Notes under the pieces: model-generated
What the model was told of the DNA's origin: nothing
Seen by the model: only the letters and a program-made list of their open reading frames with translations
Databases searched by the model: none
Shown: piece after piece, positions 60,401-64,000 of the stretch
Numbering within the stretch: the stretch's first letter is position 1
How the letters are laid out: each line of letters starts with the position of its first letter
DNA from: Agrypnia vestita
Taxonomy: Eukaryota; Arthropoda; Insecta; Trichoptera; Phryganeidae
Assembly: GCA_016648135.1 (NCBI GenBank)
Contig: JADDOH010002093.1
Location: 1 to 64,000, forward strand
DNA: 64,000 bases
Direction of reading: 5' to 3'
Translations under genes and position numbers: made by a program

Positions 60401-62406
60401 GTTTCTGCATTTGGATGATGATTTTATTTGTATACAATAATTTTGGCACGGTGCCCGTTGGGTTGTGTGGCGCGGCGGATAACACGTCTGACTGCGGAAC
60501 GGTAGATGCCGGGTTCGAATCCTGGCAGGATCGATTTTTTTTTTTACGGTCGAGAATATTTTTTTGTTGAAATTTTAATTACATTTTTGGTTTTGAACAT
60601 TAATTTATTATATTAATTTTTTTATGTAACAAACCAAATTAAACAAAGATTATTTTTTTATAATGTTGTATAAAAGTAATCAACACTGCGAGAAGAGAAG
60701 GGAGTAGGTACCTACCTATCGAACTATGGTTTATTCCGCTCTGACTTATTAATCGGTTAGAAATTTTGAATAAATACTTTGTCTAAATTATATCTAAACT
60801 ACCCGTAATTAAAAGTGGAAATTTACCAGATACAATTGACTGCGAAGCGGCTGACGTAGGCATAGGTAAACAATTGTGTTTGCTGCACAGCAAACACATT
60901 TGGCCGCGAAGCGGCCACAATAGCAAAAATGGAAGTTTACCAGATACAATTGGCCGCGAAGCGGCTGACGTAGGCATAGGTAAACAATTGTGTTTACTGC
61001 ACAGCAAACACAATTGGCCGCGAAGCGGCCACAATAGCCGCCCGCAGGGCCTAGCAGTAAGCAATCGGCGAAGCCGATTGCTTCCCTGCTAGTCTGTATG
61101 TAATGTTATTCACAAGAATCACATTAATTTTAAATTAATCATTATCTTATTGAGACCCTAATACACAGCACCTAATAGCTTGTAGTAAAATCTTTTGAGT
61201 CTTTTTTATTCAATTTTGGATAGAAAATTTTCTTTATACTTGGGTGAAATGTCAACAGTTATGGAGATAAGCAACATCAAAGTATACATTTTAATTCAAT
61301 ATTTCTGACTTATCTTTTCCAAAACATAAAAAATATTTATTTGGTTTGTAATAAATCAAATGAATTTTTAATATTTCATATAAGTTACTGCAGTCTAACG
61401 TTTTACACATAATATGTAAAGTATAAAGAATATTTTATATTCAAAATTGAAAAAAGACTATCCCAAAAATTTTGCTACTGCTATGAAACACTCTTATTTA
61501 TTTAGATTTGTTTTAGTGTAGATTAAATGACTTAGTATTTATAAAAACGGGACAAACAAAAGTGATTGTTTTAAAATATTCAGTCGTTATAAAAATGTTT
61601 AATAATACATAAATATATAAATATTATTCAATACAATTTGAGGTGTTTTATGAAAGCAAACTGTGTTACAATCTTTTATTCCTTTGGAACCGAGAGTATG
61701 AATTCTCCAAAAAACCACTAAAATTCATGGTATGTGTTAAATATTGTCTAAGGAACTTGCGAGAAATACTGAAAAAATGATAAAAAATAATATGAAAATA
61801 TAATTGAATAATTGAACTATTTGCATAATTTTTTTTTTTTAATTATCAAAATTGAAAGTACTTAAGTGAGCGGACTTTGGTGCTAAAGAATGCAGCCATC
61901 CCTCCTGTGGTAAGTTGACAACTGACAAGTTTAAACGTGTGTGCAACTGGCAAAATTCGTATTTTTTTCATTCTCCATTCCTTTTTCTCATTCATTGATC
62001 GATCGCATGTGGTTGCGTTCGGAAAGTGTTTTAAATTTACCTTAGAATTTTTCAAAGTCAAAACTCACGATCATATCATCTCGGTTGTAAAGGGTTATAA
62101 ATGAAAGGAGTATGTATTTGTATGTCAAATATGCAATGAAAAATATGTAATTAAATTAATTTTATATAAACTTACCGCATCCGTCTCCGAGACAACCGTG
62201 GGCAGCTGCATGTCTATTAGGTATACGATGTAATAAGAGAGGCAACCAAACATCAGCATCACGAAAGGCCATGTCACGGAGACAGAGTGAATGCTATGCC
62301 GGACTTGCCGCCGGGACTTCTCAGGCCGAGCACTGTCGCTGTACGGGATTGGCTCCAGACCTAAATCACCCAACTCGGAAATCGGATTTCGACCGCGTTG
62401 CGACAT
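27333..62406 (-). CDS. ERMP1: Endoplasmic reticulum metallopeptidase 1 (M28 family), 17 coding exons, about 917 aa
   Basis: A host gene read from 62406 down to 27333. The exons listed separately join in consistent phases into about 917 residues (human family members are about 900). It has an N-terminal cytosolic tail, one membrane segment (about 45-65), a luminal M28 peptidase domain (about 90-365) and eight further membrane segments (about 390-680). A C-terminal luminal domain ends in [14 protein letters not shown]. The zinc/catalytic residues expected in M28 are present: His181 and Asp183 (CHYD), Asp193 (ASDDG), Glu227-Glu228 (GAEE), Glu253 (NLEAGG) and His329 (VYHT). Known family role: an ER-membrane aminopeptidase-like enzyme. 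The start is the first in-frame ATG after a CAG|G junction, so a 5' UTR intron is likely. Introns are filled with transposons, but no exon is broken. Exon 9 is the least certain part. Confidence 0.92.
27646..28010 (-). pseudogene. LINE ORF2 3' tail in ERMP1 intron 16
   Basis: A minus-strand frame (27987-27646) reads [20 protein letters not shown] and '[21 protein letters not shown]', the 'RGH--KL-K-R------FS-R-V--WN-LP--VV-A' ending of CR1/L2-type LINEs. A TTATTA-type simple repeat near 27690 marks the element's 3' end. 5'-truncated and inactive. Confidence 0.75.
28134..29419 (-). mobile_element. mariner element (full length, defective)
   Basis: 1,286 bp flanked by TA on both sides, with about 28-bp terminal inverted repeats starting TTAGGTCCTTACATATGAAA at each end (one internal difference, TTCACG versus TTGACG). 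The length is normal for mariner. It encodes one transposase frame with two inactivating changes, listed separately. It is inserted in ERMP1 intron 16, beside the GGGAGTAA repeat at 29420. Confidence 0.95.
28212..29231 (-). pseudogene. mariner transposase, DD34D type, nonsense and D-to-N changes
   Basis: From ATG 29231 the frame reads [20 protein letters not shown] and then meets TGA at codon 23, before resuming as [19 protein letters not shown] (a CGA-type Arg position is the likely ancestor). The remaining 310 codons contain a helix-turn-helix region, WVPHEL and the first catalytic Asp in ITCDEKW. The second catalytic position is Asn in [10 protein letters not shown] (family: HDNARPH). The last Asp, 34 residues further on, is in [13 protein letters not shown]. 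Total length (about 339 codons) is normal. The missing second Asp should abolish catalysis even without the stop. Confidence 0.93.
29420..29705 (-). repeat. Dispersed repeat family (GGGAGTAA-ended), copy 2
   Basis: An inverted relative of 13680-14065 with the same ordered blocks (ATTACTCCCTTT, TTGTCTGCCGAAAAAACTTTG, TCGAGCTGAAACTTAGC, GAAAGGGAGT). It directly abuts the mariner right end. Confidence 0.6.
30198..30370 (-). CDS. ERMP1: ERMP1 coding exon 16
   Basis: Acceptor CATTCTCCTAG|GACC, donor AAT|GTGAGT, phase 1/0. [20 protein letters not shown] and [20 protein letters not shown]. Reading through the donor meets TAA two codons later, so an intron-retained form would end here. Confidence 0.92.
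30440..30780 (+). pseudogene. LINE reverse transcriptase fragment in ERMP1 intron 15
   Basis: The plus strand reads [14 protein letters not shown] (the 'G-KQGC--SP-L' box) near 30540, then, in another frame, [17 protein letters not shown] near 30645 with the YADD catalytic motif. Stops and frame changes disable it. The type resembles RTE/R1-like LINEs. Confidence 0.75.
30790..31315. other. No gene seen (intron)
   Basis: AT-rich ERMP1 intron sequence without recognisable elements. Confidence 0.4.
31316..31400 (-). repeat. tRNA-like SINE head
   Basis: Reversed, it ends with GGGGTTCAAGCCCCATCTCC, a box B-like arm followed by an acceptor-like GGCCG. About 40 bases upstream lies a weak box A (GTGGCGGCTGTAGCAACATG). 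The anticodon arm does not form cleanly, so I call a SINE remnant rather than a tRNA. Confidence 0.45.
32216..32337 (-). CDS. ERMP1: ERMP1 coding exon 15
   Basis: Acceptor CTGTGGACAG|TAAG, donor AAAG|GTAAAT, phase 2/1. [20 protein letters not shown] followed by CTLHFVIKG. Confidence 0.9.
32530..33000 (-). pseudogene. LINE ORF2 C-terminal fragment
   Basis: A minus-strand frame reads [20 protein letters not shown] and [20 protein letters not shown], the widespread 'R-LGH--RM---RLPK-----P-G-R--GRP' tail of RTE/R1-type LINE polyproteins. Upstream relatives in other frames reach about 33000. Frameshifted, inactive. Confidence 0.7.
33215..33283. repeat. Three perfect tandem copies of a 23-bp unit
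   Basis: The unit beginning TGCATTTTTCTCATGATTAT and ending TAA is repeated three times head to tail. Confidence 0.95.
33855..33950. repeat. Tandem duplication, period about 51 bp
   Basis: GTAAGCACATTACTTTGGAT at 33855 and GTAAGCATATTACTCTGGAT at 33906 start two near-identical units, each with AGGCTAGTATC and ATAAATGTC. A degenerate third piece (TGGATACTAATGTCTAGA) follows. Confidence 0.8.
34026..34222 (-). CDS. ERMP1: ERMP1 coding exon 14
   Basis: Acceptor ATTGTTTTAG|CAT, donor CTCAG|GTAAAA, phase 0/2. [20 protein letters not shown] begins it and [19 protein letters not shown] ends it, with the paired cysteines typical of the C-terminal domain. Confidence 0.92.
34554..34709 (-). CDS. ERMP1: ERMP1 coding exon 13
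   Basis: Acceptor TGATTTTCAG|GTT, donor ATG|GTTTGT, phase 0/0. The last membrane segment ([19 protein letters not shown]) is followed by [17 protein letters not shown], the conserved lead into the C-terminal luminal domain. Confidence 0.9.
34725..36825. other. Intron 12 without recognised elements
   Basis: AT-rich. Short frames at 35374-35604 and 35955-36248 have no recognisable similarity. No terminal repeats or tRNA-like boxes were found. Confidence 0.4.
36828..37009 (-). CDS. ERMP1: ERMP1 coding exon 12
   Basis: Acceptor TTATTTTTAG|TG, donor GCT|GTGAGT, phase 1/0. Two membrane segments surround [19 protein letters not shown]. 'P-MGRSG' is a hallmark of ERMP1 proteins. Confidence 0.92.
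37095..37360. mobile_element. TA-flanked MITE with GC-rich core
   Basis: 266 bp between TA dinucleotides (37093-37094, 37361-37362). Ends: TATGGGAAACGTGTATGCAA on the left and, reversed, TATGGGAAATGTGTATGGAA on the right, a 22-bp inverted repeat with two differences. The core 37130-37220 is strongly GC-rich compared with its surroundings. No transposase. Confidence 0.75.
37855..38000 (+). repeat. tRNA-derived SINE, copy 1
   Basis: The head has a box A-like TTGTTGGTCCAGTATTTAAA and the box B region GGTCGGTGGTTCGAACTCCG. The body 'AGCAAATTAGACCTATTTTC' and 'TATTCCGTGTTCTCATCTCT' is shared with copies at 38.56 and 55.71 kb. Confidence 0.7.
38563..38735 (+). repeat. tRNA-derived SINE, copy 2
   Basis: TTGTTGGTCTTGTGGTTAAG (box A) and GCTGGTTCGAATCTCACTCC (box B) are followed by the family body AGCAAGTTAGTCCTATTTTC, CACAGGCGTTTAGCTTAGTT and ATTCCGTGTTCGCATCTCT. 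The tail is ATT/AAT simple repeats. Confidence 0.75.
39433..39752. mobile_element. piggyBac-like MITE
   Basis: 320 bp between TTAA at 39429-39432 and 39753-39756. Left end CCGGTCATATACCGCCCGTA; right end reversed CCGGTCGTATGTCAGAGCGT. Non-coding. It lies about 60 bp from the donor side of ERMP1 exon 11. Confidence 0.7.
39813..39993 (-). CDS. ERMP1: ERMP1 coding exon 11
   Basis: Acceptor TATTTTTTAG|CGA, donor TCCG|GTTAGG (weak +3), phase 0/1. [20 protein letters not shown], then hydrophobic segments [12 protein letters not shown] and [19 protein letters not shown]. Confidence 0.88.
40300..40500 (-). pseudogene. LINE ORF2 3' tail fragment
   Basis: The minus strand reads [20 protein letters not shown] and then [15 protein letters not shown] before a stop, the 'FN-LP--LK------FK--LK-WL' type LINE ending. 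TTTA simple repeats near 40060-40090 fit its 3' UTR. Confidence 0.55.
41247..41470 (-). CDS. ERMP1: ERMP1 coding exon 10
   Basis: Acceptor AATTTTTTAG|CC, donor AAG|GTGAGA, phase 1/0. Two membrane segments ([37 protein letters not shown]) follow [13 protein letters not shown] and end in DWWRQKK. Confidence 0.9.
41480..44525. other. Large intron region, mostly unassigned
   Basis: No coding exon or clear mobile element was identified. At 42480-42615 the block CTCATAATAATAATGAG (self-complementary) with AATGAGTTTACGATT is repeated three times, with 'GCCCAATGA' copies between. A TATT/ATT-rich repeat at 43080-43130 resembles one at 57480-57530. Confidence 0.4.
44531..44987 (+). mobile_element. Tc1/IS630-like MITE, copy D
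   Basis: 457 bp of the same family as copies A-C. Left end TTGCTCGCCCAACGTAACTT; right end reversed GACGTACCACTATAACTTGG. TA is present on the right and TG on the left. The family GC block and the transposase-start remnant are present but frame-broken. It lies beside an LTR-like stretch. Confidence 0.8.
45000..45420 (+). repeat. LTR-like regulatory stretch
   Basis: GAA/TTC boxes (AGAATATTCTGGAGAGTTCG) precede GTATATAAAGCAGC (TATA-like). A leader-like run follows (GATATCAGTGATGCGCAG, AAATAAATAGCGAG), ending near CCCGCAGCCACAATCC. The architecture resembles a solo retrotransposon LTR. I see no coding part, target duplication or second LTR. Confidence 0.35.
45935..46078. mobile_element. Foldback MITE (GGGCCGGTTG family)
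   Basis: 144 bp whose halves are complementary: GGGCCGGTTGAATCAACTTC on the left and, reversed, GGGCCGATTGCATCAACTTG on the right, continuing with TAGTAATCTT. Related to 55162-55306 and to the partial copy at 14916. Confidence 0.75.
46157..46676 (+). repeat. Candidate solo LTR
   Basis: Begins TGTGACGAGATGC and ends CACGACACGTGACA (TG...CA type ends). It contains GAA/TTC boxes (TCTAGAACCTTCAGGAAACG) and the leader-like TTTGGTGCGAAATCAGTGCG. I infer a Ty3/gypsy-type solo LTR. A clear target duplication was not found, so the limits are tentative. It lies close to putative ERMP1 exon 9. Confidence 0.45.
46896..47000 (-). CDS. ERMP1: ERMP1 putative exon 9 (symmetric, possibly cassette)
   Basis: Acceptor AATTATTCAG|AT and donor CCTA|GTAAAA bound 105 nt, phase 1/1. 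It codes for [20 protein letters not shown] and 15 more polar residues, which would enlarge the cytosolic loop between membrane segments 2 and 3. Exons 8 and 10 also join in frame without it. Support is only splice sites, phase and an open frame. Confidence 0.45.
47190..47803. mobile_element. PIF/Harbinger-like MITE
   Basis: 614 bp with TTA on each side (47187-47189, 47804-47806). Terminal inverted repeats: GGCCCGGTTGTGCCATCTGA left and GGCCCGGTTGCGCCATCTGA right (reversed), both continuing AGTAAA. Palindromic ACTCGAGT and AAAAGTTACTCGAGTAACTT blocks repeat near both ends. No transposase. Confidence 0.85.
48607..48735 (+). repeat. SINE-like repeat next to ERMP1 exon 8
   Basis: The head AAGCAGTGCGTATGACACTG and a box B-like GAGGGTTCCGAGTTGGATTT are followed by 'AATCTATGCGATTTACCCAA'. 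It resembles a degraded tRNA-derived SINE about 60 bp from the exon 8 donor. Confidence 0.45.
48791..48938 (-). CDS. ERMP1: ERMP1 coding exon 8
   Basis: Acceptor GTCTTGCAG|GCT, donor CAGT|GTAAGA, phase 0/1. [20 protein letters not shown] is followed by the hydrophobic [18 protein letters not shown], the second membrane segment. A SINE-like repeat lies about 60 bp beyond the donor. Confidence 0.9.
48940..50480. other. Intron 7 AT-rich sequence
   Basis: Apart from the TTAGG-like tract at 49676-49750 and a TTTA run at 50320-50345, no recognisable element or gene was found. Confidence 0.4.
49676..49750 (+). repeat. TTAGG-type repeat tract
   Basis: Contains GTTAGGTTAGGTTAGGTTAT and GGCTAGGTTAGGTTATTAGG, interspersed with TTTGGTTTGG variants. 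TTAGG is the insect telomere unit. Here it is short, degenerate and intronic. Confidence 0.85.
50487..50690 (-). pseudogene. LINE ORF2 3' tail fragment
   Basis: The minus strand reads [20 protein letters not shown], later [13 protein letters not shown] and [11 protein letters not shown] before a stop. This looks like the terminal segment of a CR1/Jockey-type polyprotein. The TTTATTTA run at 50320-50345 probably ends its 3' UTR. Confidence 0.5.
50881..50910 (-). ncRNA. Degenerate hammerhead-like core
   Basis: Reversed, it reads CCTGAAGAAGGGAGCATCGC followed by TCTCAAAACG: a CUGAUGA-like box (CTGAAGA), a 6-bp hairpin GGGAGC/GCTCTC, and AAAAC in place of GAAAC. It resembles the ribozyme core known from Penelope-like elements, but both conserved boxes carry a change, so activity is unlikely. 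Confidence 0.35.
51453..51607 (-). CDS. ERMP1: ERMP1 coding exon 7
   Basis: Acceptor AACTTCTAG|GTT, donor CAG|GTATTT. Reads [20 protein letters not shown] with zinc ligand His329, then [16 protein letters not shown]. It closes the peptidase domain, phase 1/0. Confidence 0.92.
51819..52443. mobile_element. piggyBac-like MITE with a small ORF
   Basis: 625 bp between TTAA at 51815-51818 and 52444-52447. Ends: CCGTTTTACTGCTGACCATT left and CCGTTTTACTGCGAACCGTT right (reversed). The interior carries an intact 55-codon minus-strand frame that looks like the two ends of a piggyBac transposase joined. It lies in ERMP1 intron 6, between exons 7 and 6. Confidence 0.8.
52068..52235 (-). pseudogene. piggyBac transposase remnant, N- and C-terminal pieces joined, 55 aa
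   Basis: ATG at 52235 opens [20 protein letters not shown] and [16 protein letters not shown], an acidic Ser/Asp-rich start like piggyBac transposases. It continues directly into a Cys/His-rich end ([18 protein letters not shown]) like their C-terminal zinc-binding segment, then TAA. The DDD catalytic core is absent. I infer an internal deletion that kept the frame. It may be translated if transcribed, but there is no evidence of function. Confidence 0.55.
52545..52740 (+). mobile_element. Penelope-like element terminal fragment
   Basis: TGACTTCGGTACGGTATTGC, CATCACATCAGC, ATGGACCCTGCAATGGGATC and CGAAACGTTGGCCAGAGAGG match the other Penelope-like fragments. The hammerhead-like core at 52615-52646 keeps GAAAC, but CTGATGA has become TTTATGA. 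It ends about 10 bp from exon 6. Confidence 0.6.
52750..52870 (-). CDS. ERMP1: ERMP1 coding exon 6
   Basis: Acceptor CTCTTTTAG|TAC, donor CCAG|GTAAGC, phase 0/1. Reads [20 protein letters not shown] and [20 protein letters not shown], the conserved 'PSDTDFR-F-D-G--PG' block. Confidence 0.92.
52960..53220 (+). repeat. Internal fragment of the Tigger-like family of 54.2 and 58.0 kb
   Basis: Contains AAAAATCGTAAAACTCGTGA, ATTTCGTGAAAAACATAC and TCTATTACCGAAGTAACC, in the same order as in 54300-54520 and 58060-58220. No termini are present. Confidence 0.6.
53479..53607 (-). CDS. ERMP1: ERMP1 coding exon 5
   Basis: Acceptor TTTTTGTAG|GCT, donor AAT|GTAAGA, phase 0/0, 43 codons: [20 protein letters not shown], then [20 protein letters not shown]. 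The NLEAGG glutamate is a metal-ligand position in the family. Confidence 0.92.
54155..54870 (+). mobile_element. Penelope-like fragment split by a Tigger-like insertion
   Basis: The left part (54155-54218) has TTTGCAATACCGTGACGAAA and GCAGGGTGTATTGTG. The right part (54768-54870) has GCAATACATTAACCACAATA, CTGGTAATGGACCCCGCAAT, CCGAAATGTC and ATATACACGGTCAATATCCC. Both belong to the Penelope-like end sequence. The element between them was inserted later. Confidence 0.55.
54219..54767. mobile_element. Tigger-like non-autonomous element (nested)
   Basis: About 550 bp. Left end AGTAGAACTTCTTTAATTCG; right end reversed CAGTACATTAAAATCCAATT and then AATTC...CCCCGATAATTCGAAAT. Internal blocks match 57952-58457. 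It interrupts a Penelope-like sequence at a TA-containing site. Confidence 0.6.
54940..55067 (-). CDS. ERMP1: ERMP1 coding exon 4
   Basis: Acceptor TTTTTCACCAG|GTGCT, donor CAA|GTAAGT. Reads [20 protein letters not shown] and later [14 protein letters not shown], holding zinc-bridging Asp193 and the catalytic Glu227/Glu228 pair. Confidence 0.92.
55162..55306. mobile_element. Foldback MITE (GGGCCGGTTG family)
   Basis: 145 bp, nearly one palindrome: GACCCGGTTGTTTCAAGTTT left; reversed right GGGCCGGTTGTTTCAAGTTG; inner arms AAAGCATAGATTTTTACAAA and TACGTTCTCC flank a short centre. It lies in ERMP1 intron 3, near exon 4. Confidence 0.85.
55707..55880 (+). repeat. tRNA-derived SINE, copy 3
   Basis: TTGTTGGTGTAGTGGTCATG (box A), GGTTGGTTCGAGCCCCATTC (box B), then AGCAATTTAGTCCTATTTTC, CACAGGCTTTTGGCTTAGTT and TGTATTCCGTGTTC. 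The best-preserved body of the three copies. Confidence 0.8.
56144..56300 (-). CDS. ERMP1: ERMP1 coding exon 3 (GC donor)
   Basis: Acceptor TTTTCAG|ATA, 157 nt. It carries NVIAILEG and [12 protein letters not shown] with zinc ligands His181/Asp183. The best donor is TATG|GCAAGT, a GC-AG intron, which restores the family-conserved G before ASDD. The nearby GT (A|GTTATG) would also stay in frame but loses two residues. Confidence 0.88.
56417..57100. mobile_element. hAT-like non-autonomous element
   Basis: 684 bp flanked by an 8-bp near-identical duplication (GTATAAAG at 56409-56416; GTATACAG at 57101-57108). Terminal repeats: CAGCCGTACTCAACCTGCGG left and TAGCGGTACTCAACCTTTTT right (reversed). 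'GCCCG' blocks occur near both ends. The 8-bp target fits hAT. A 74-codon minus frame inside (56701-56477) has no recognised domain. Confidence 0.75.
57109..57945. other. No gene seen (intron 2)
   Basis: AT-rich. The block TTAATTATTATTATTTCCCT near 57490 resembles 43090-43130. Nothing else was recognised. Confidence 0.4.
57952..58457. mobile_element. Tigger-like non-autonomous element
   Basis: 506 bp flanked by TA (57950-57951, 58458-58459). Left end CAGTAAAACCTCATTCGAAA; right end reversed CAGTTTAATTTAATTCGAAC. Repeated GAATTACGCGGAACCCC / GAATTACCGGGGTTCG blocks lie near both ends. Same family as 54219-54767. No transposase. Confidence 0.75.
59101..59132 (-). ncRNA. Hammerhead ribozyme-like core (intact boxes)
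   Basis: Reversed, it contains CTGATGA (59132-59126), a hairpin with GGACCC/GGGaTCC arms around TGCAAT, and GAAAC (59105-59101), followed by GTCC. These are the invariant boxes and stem II of a hammerhead ribozyme, which are known in Penelope-like elements. Stem III and the cleavage site could not be fixed by eye. Confidence 0.55.
59331..59712 (-). pseudogene. GIY-YIG endonuclease remnant of a Penelope-like element
   Basis: From about 59705 one minus frame reads [20 protein letters not shown], which is the Cys-x2-Cys and 'VY-VGQT-R' start of the Penelope GIY-YIG domain. A second frame (59663-59331) carries [20 protein letters not shown] and [16 protein letters not shown]. These match the later 'AEH---TGH-I-------I--EAI-I-K-P-N-NR' part. 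The frame break between the two parts inactivates it. Confidence 0.75.
59713..59964 (+). mobile_element. Helitron-like 3' end, copy 1
   Basis: The 3' end has AGGGCCTAGCAGAAAACAAT, a short hairpin (GCAATAGCCAATTGC) and terminal CTAG (59961-59964) followed by T. This is the hairpin-plus-CTRR ending of Helitrons. Interior blocks 'GGCCACGTAGCGGCTACTAT' relate it to 60793-61092. The 5' end is not defined. Confidence 0.5.
60085..60264 (-). CDS. ERMP1: ERMP1 coding exon 2
   Basis: Acceptor ACTCTGCAG|ATC and donor GAG|GTGAGC, phase 0/0, 60 codons. [20 protein letters not shown] is the conserved 'L--LGPR--G---N' block at the start of the M28 domain. No stops in frame. Confidence 0.9.
60461..60533 (+). 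repeat. tRNA-Arg-like SINE head
   Basis: GGCGCGGCGGATAACACGTC (box A region), TCTGACTGCGGAACGG and CCGGGTTCGAATCCTGG (T arm) resemble tRNA-Arg. The 5' acceptor strand does not pair with CAGGATCG and the anticodon stem is broken, so a SINE head is more likely than a tRNA gene. A T run follows. Confidence 0.5.
60793..61092 (+). mobile_element. Helitron-like non-autonomous element with tandem palindromes
   Basis: 300 bp from TCTAAACTACCC (preceded by A) to CTAG (followed by T), which fits Helitron A/T insertion. The 3' hairpin GCAATCGGC-GAA-GCCGATTGC lies 8 bases before CTAG. Inside are two tandem units of about 111 bp, each with a TGTTTRCTGCACAGCAAACA hairpin and GGCCGCGAAGCGGCC palindromes. 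Frames on both strands only reflect this repetition. Confidence 0.6.
61095..62170. other. No gene seen (intron 1)
   Basis: AT-rich ERMP1 intron 1 sequence. No element was recognised. Confidence 0.4.
62176..62406 (-). CDS. ERMP1: ERMP1 coding exon 1
   Basis: [20 protein letters not shown] starts the protein. The first membrane segment is [20 protein letters not shown]. The donor is GCG|GTAAGT, phase 0, 77 codons. A TTTGTTTCAG|GGTGAG acceptor-like site just 5' of the ATG suggests an upstream non-coding exon that I could not place. Confidence 0.88.
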
Positions 62407-62635
62407 CTCACCCTGAAACAAAACGTACCTTACAGTATAGAATGTAAACACACATTAAGCGCATTACAGATGATGCTTACATACACACTGAGAATTATTG
62501 AATTTTAAAAATAATACACTGAAAGAAGAATTTAGAAATAAAGTACATAGTTTTAATTTTATTCGATAACTTTATAGATTGAGAAAAATCAGAAATCGTA
62601 CGAGAAAAAATGTTTTTATTGAATAATAATTTTAT

Positions 62636-62835
62636 ACCAGCAGTAGTTGCTGCTGGATATTGGTGCCCGCTATGCGACCATTAGTGTATGCAATTTACTA
62701 TCGGCTGTACTGGCCGCTGTGCGGCCGATAATGTCCACTTCGTGGCTATTAGTATCTGACATTATCTATCGCCCATTTGGTTATATTATAAAACCGATAA
62801 TGGCAAAACTATGCATTGCATACTGCGTTTTTTAA
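62636..62835. repeat. Hairpin-rich repeat upstream of ERMP1
   Basis: CCAGCAGTAGTTGCTGCTGG at about 62638 can fold into an 8-bp hairpin. ATCGGCTGTACTGGCCGCTG and TGCGGCCGATAAT form a longer imperfect palindrome. CCACTTCGTGGCTATTAG resembles blocks in the Helitron-like pieces. The class is not settled. Confidence 0.4.
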
Positions 62836-63049
62836 GTAATCATAATATAGATGATACGCTTTCGAGTTTGACACCTTTCTAACCATTTATATTCTAACCT
62901 AGATATCAAAAAATTGCCTGCCAAAAAAATAAAATTGGCATAAGAAGAAATGAACATCGATCTATTTCATTCACCTTAAAATGACTCAAATGTTAAATAA
63001 CATATATATTGAAACAAGATGATTCAGTAGTGTCAGAGCCTCTGGTGAA

Positions 63050-63360
63050 CAAAAATGCAATCAAAATCTCTCGAACATTCCATAACATTCTGGGACGCCC
63101 CACAACATTCCGGAAATGTCTGGAATAATCTGGAAGCAACGGGAACATTCTCGTAAACACTAGTAACGTATAGAATAGTCTTGAAGGTTCGAAAAACTAA
63201 CTTGTTTTGTATAAAAGGTGGAACCAATGCCGCGGAGAGTTCATGAATGTTTTGACATTTAACAGACTTGACTTAATCAGCGATAAAGCGGTAGCGACTC
63301 CAATGTTACCAACACGTAGATCAATCGAAGCAAGCATCAGATATCAGTGATGATATAATT
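63050..63360 (+). repeat. LTR-like stretch with GAA/TTC boxes and TATA box
   Basis: Many AACATTC / GGAAnnTnTGGAA boxes (63070-63200) precede TATAAAAGG at 63219-63227, followed by GCCGCGGAGAGTTCATGAAT and a leader-like CAGATATCAGTGATG. Its orientation is opposite to ERMP1, so I do not call it the ERMP1 promoter. It probably derives from a retroelement. Confidence 0.35.
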
Positions 63361-63429
63361 TTTCTACACATTAAATAATATCTAAATGTATTTTAAAATA
63401 ATCTGCACACTTCGCTTCTAAAAAAAAAA

Positions 63430-64000
63430 TTCAATTTTATTGATTTTTGAAACTGACAACGGATAAAGAATGCACTATTCGATGCATTTTAAGCGCAATC
63501 ATGGATTTAAAAAAAGGGGAACACTTTCTATAAAAATACGATTTATTTAATTATCATATACTTATGTACTAAACAACATATATGTACTAAAAAAATTAAT
63601 TCATTTTAGTATACGTTGTATCATGTTGAAGGGACCATTAGCCCCAAAACATGTTGATAATTCAATAAACATTATTTTTATAGAAAATGTTTATTTTTTA
63701 TTAATATAAATAATGTTACCACAAAGTCATTTTGCGGTAATTGAAGAAATAATATTATAATCTATATTTATATTAAATAAATTTCTGTGGACGAAAGGAA
63801 CAACCGAATGAGTCAATAAAATAGAGTTTTGAGTTAAGTATGCAGAGCTGTTCTTTAGATACATGTCTAGCAAGGAAAAATTAGATGAGCCAGAAAATAA
63901 AATATGACTATATATTTGGCAAGAAACAAAGACATTAGTCAACTTGGTTCAATGTTCTTATGCAAAAAAACGACTGGTGCAAAAATTAAATAAAAATAAC
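63430..64000. other. No gene seen at the right edge
   Basis: AT-rich. A 71-codon minus frame (63942-63727) has no recognised similarity. Confidence 0.4.

Noticed and set aside
60461..60533. A tRNA-Arg gene
   Set aside because: The T arm is good but the acceptor strands do not pair and the anticodon stem is broken, so a SINE head fits better.
60783..61092. Overlapping open frames on both strands with repeated peptide units ([14 protein letters not shown])
   Set aside because: They only translate the tandem palindromic Helitron-like modules. There is no start context and no splice or domain evidence.
63210..63240. TATAAAAGG as the ERMP1 promoter
   Set aside because: It is oriented on the opposite strand and lies in a repeat-like stretch shared with other places in the window.

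Overview
This window looks like an insect nuclear genome segment. It is AT-rich, has spliced genes with GT/GC-AG introns, short TTAGG-type repeats, tRNA-derived SINEs, and arthropod-type mariner, piggyBac-like, Penelope-like and LINE elements. The order of insect cannot be fixed from the sequence alone.

Two host genes are supported, and they are convergent. The first, on the + strand (17162-21170, 3 exons, 209 aa), resembles the bacterial/eukaryotic COG4339-type 'HD superfamily' small proteins, but the residues expected to bind metal are substituted. The second, on the - strand (62406 down to 27333, 17 coding exons reconstructed here, about 917 aa), is an endoplasmic reticulum metallopeptidase 1 (ERMP1/FXNA, M28 peptidase) orthologue. 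It has all expected metal/catalytic residues and nine predicted membrane segments. Every reconstructed junction is phase-consistent, one intron uses a GC-AG donor, and a poly(A) signal lies about 120 bases after the stop.

The rest is mobile DNA. 1-15 kb: an almost complete RNase H-bearing LINE (about 5.9-11.3 kb; ORF1 intact, ORF2 with one amber codon) among older LINE fragments. 15-27 kb: PIF/Harbinger-like, piggyBac-like, Tc1/IS630-like and pogo/Tigger-like non-autonomous elements around and inside the first gene. 27-62 kb: ERMP1 introns packed with a dead mariner, LINE tails, SINEs, LTR-like pieces, hAT, Harbinger and piggyBac MITEs, Penelope-like fragments with hammerhead-ribozyme-like cores, and Helitron-like ends with tandem palindromes. 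62.4-64 kb: sequence upstream of ERMP1, with hairpins and an LTR-like piece.

I found no CRISPR, operon or prokaryotic system. The most interesting items are the metal-site-less HD-like gene, the GC-AG intron and the possible cassette exon of ERMP1, the ribozyme-like cores, and short ORFs that survive inside MITEs as remnants of transposase termini.
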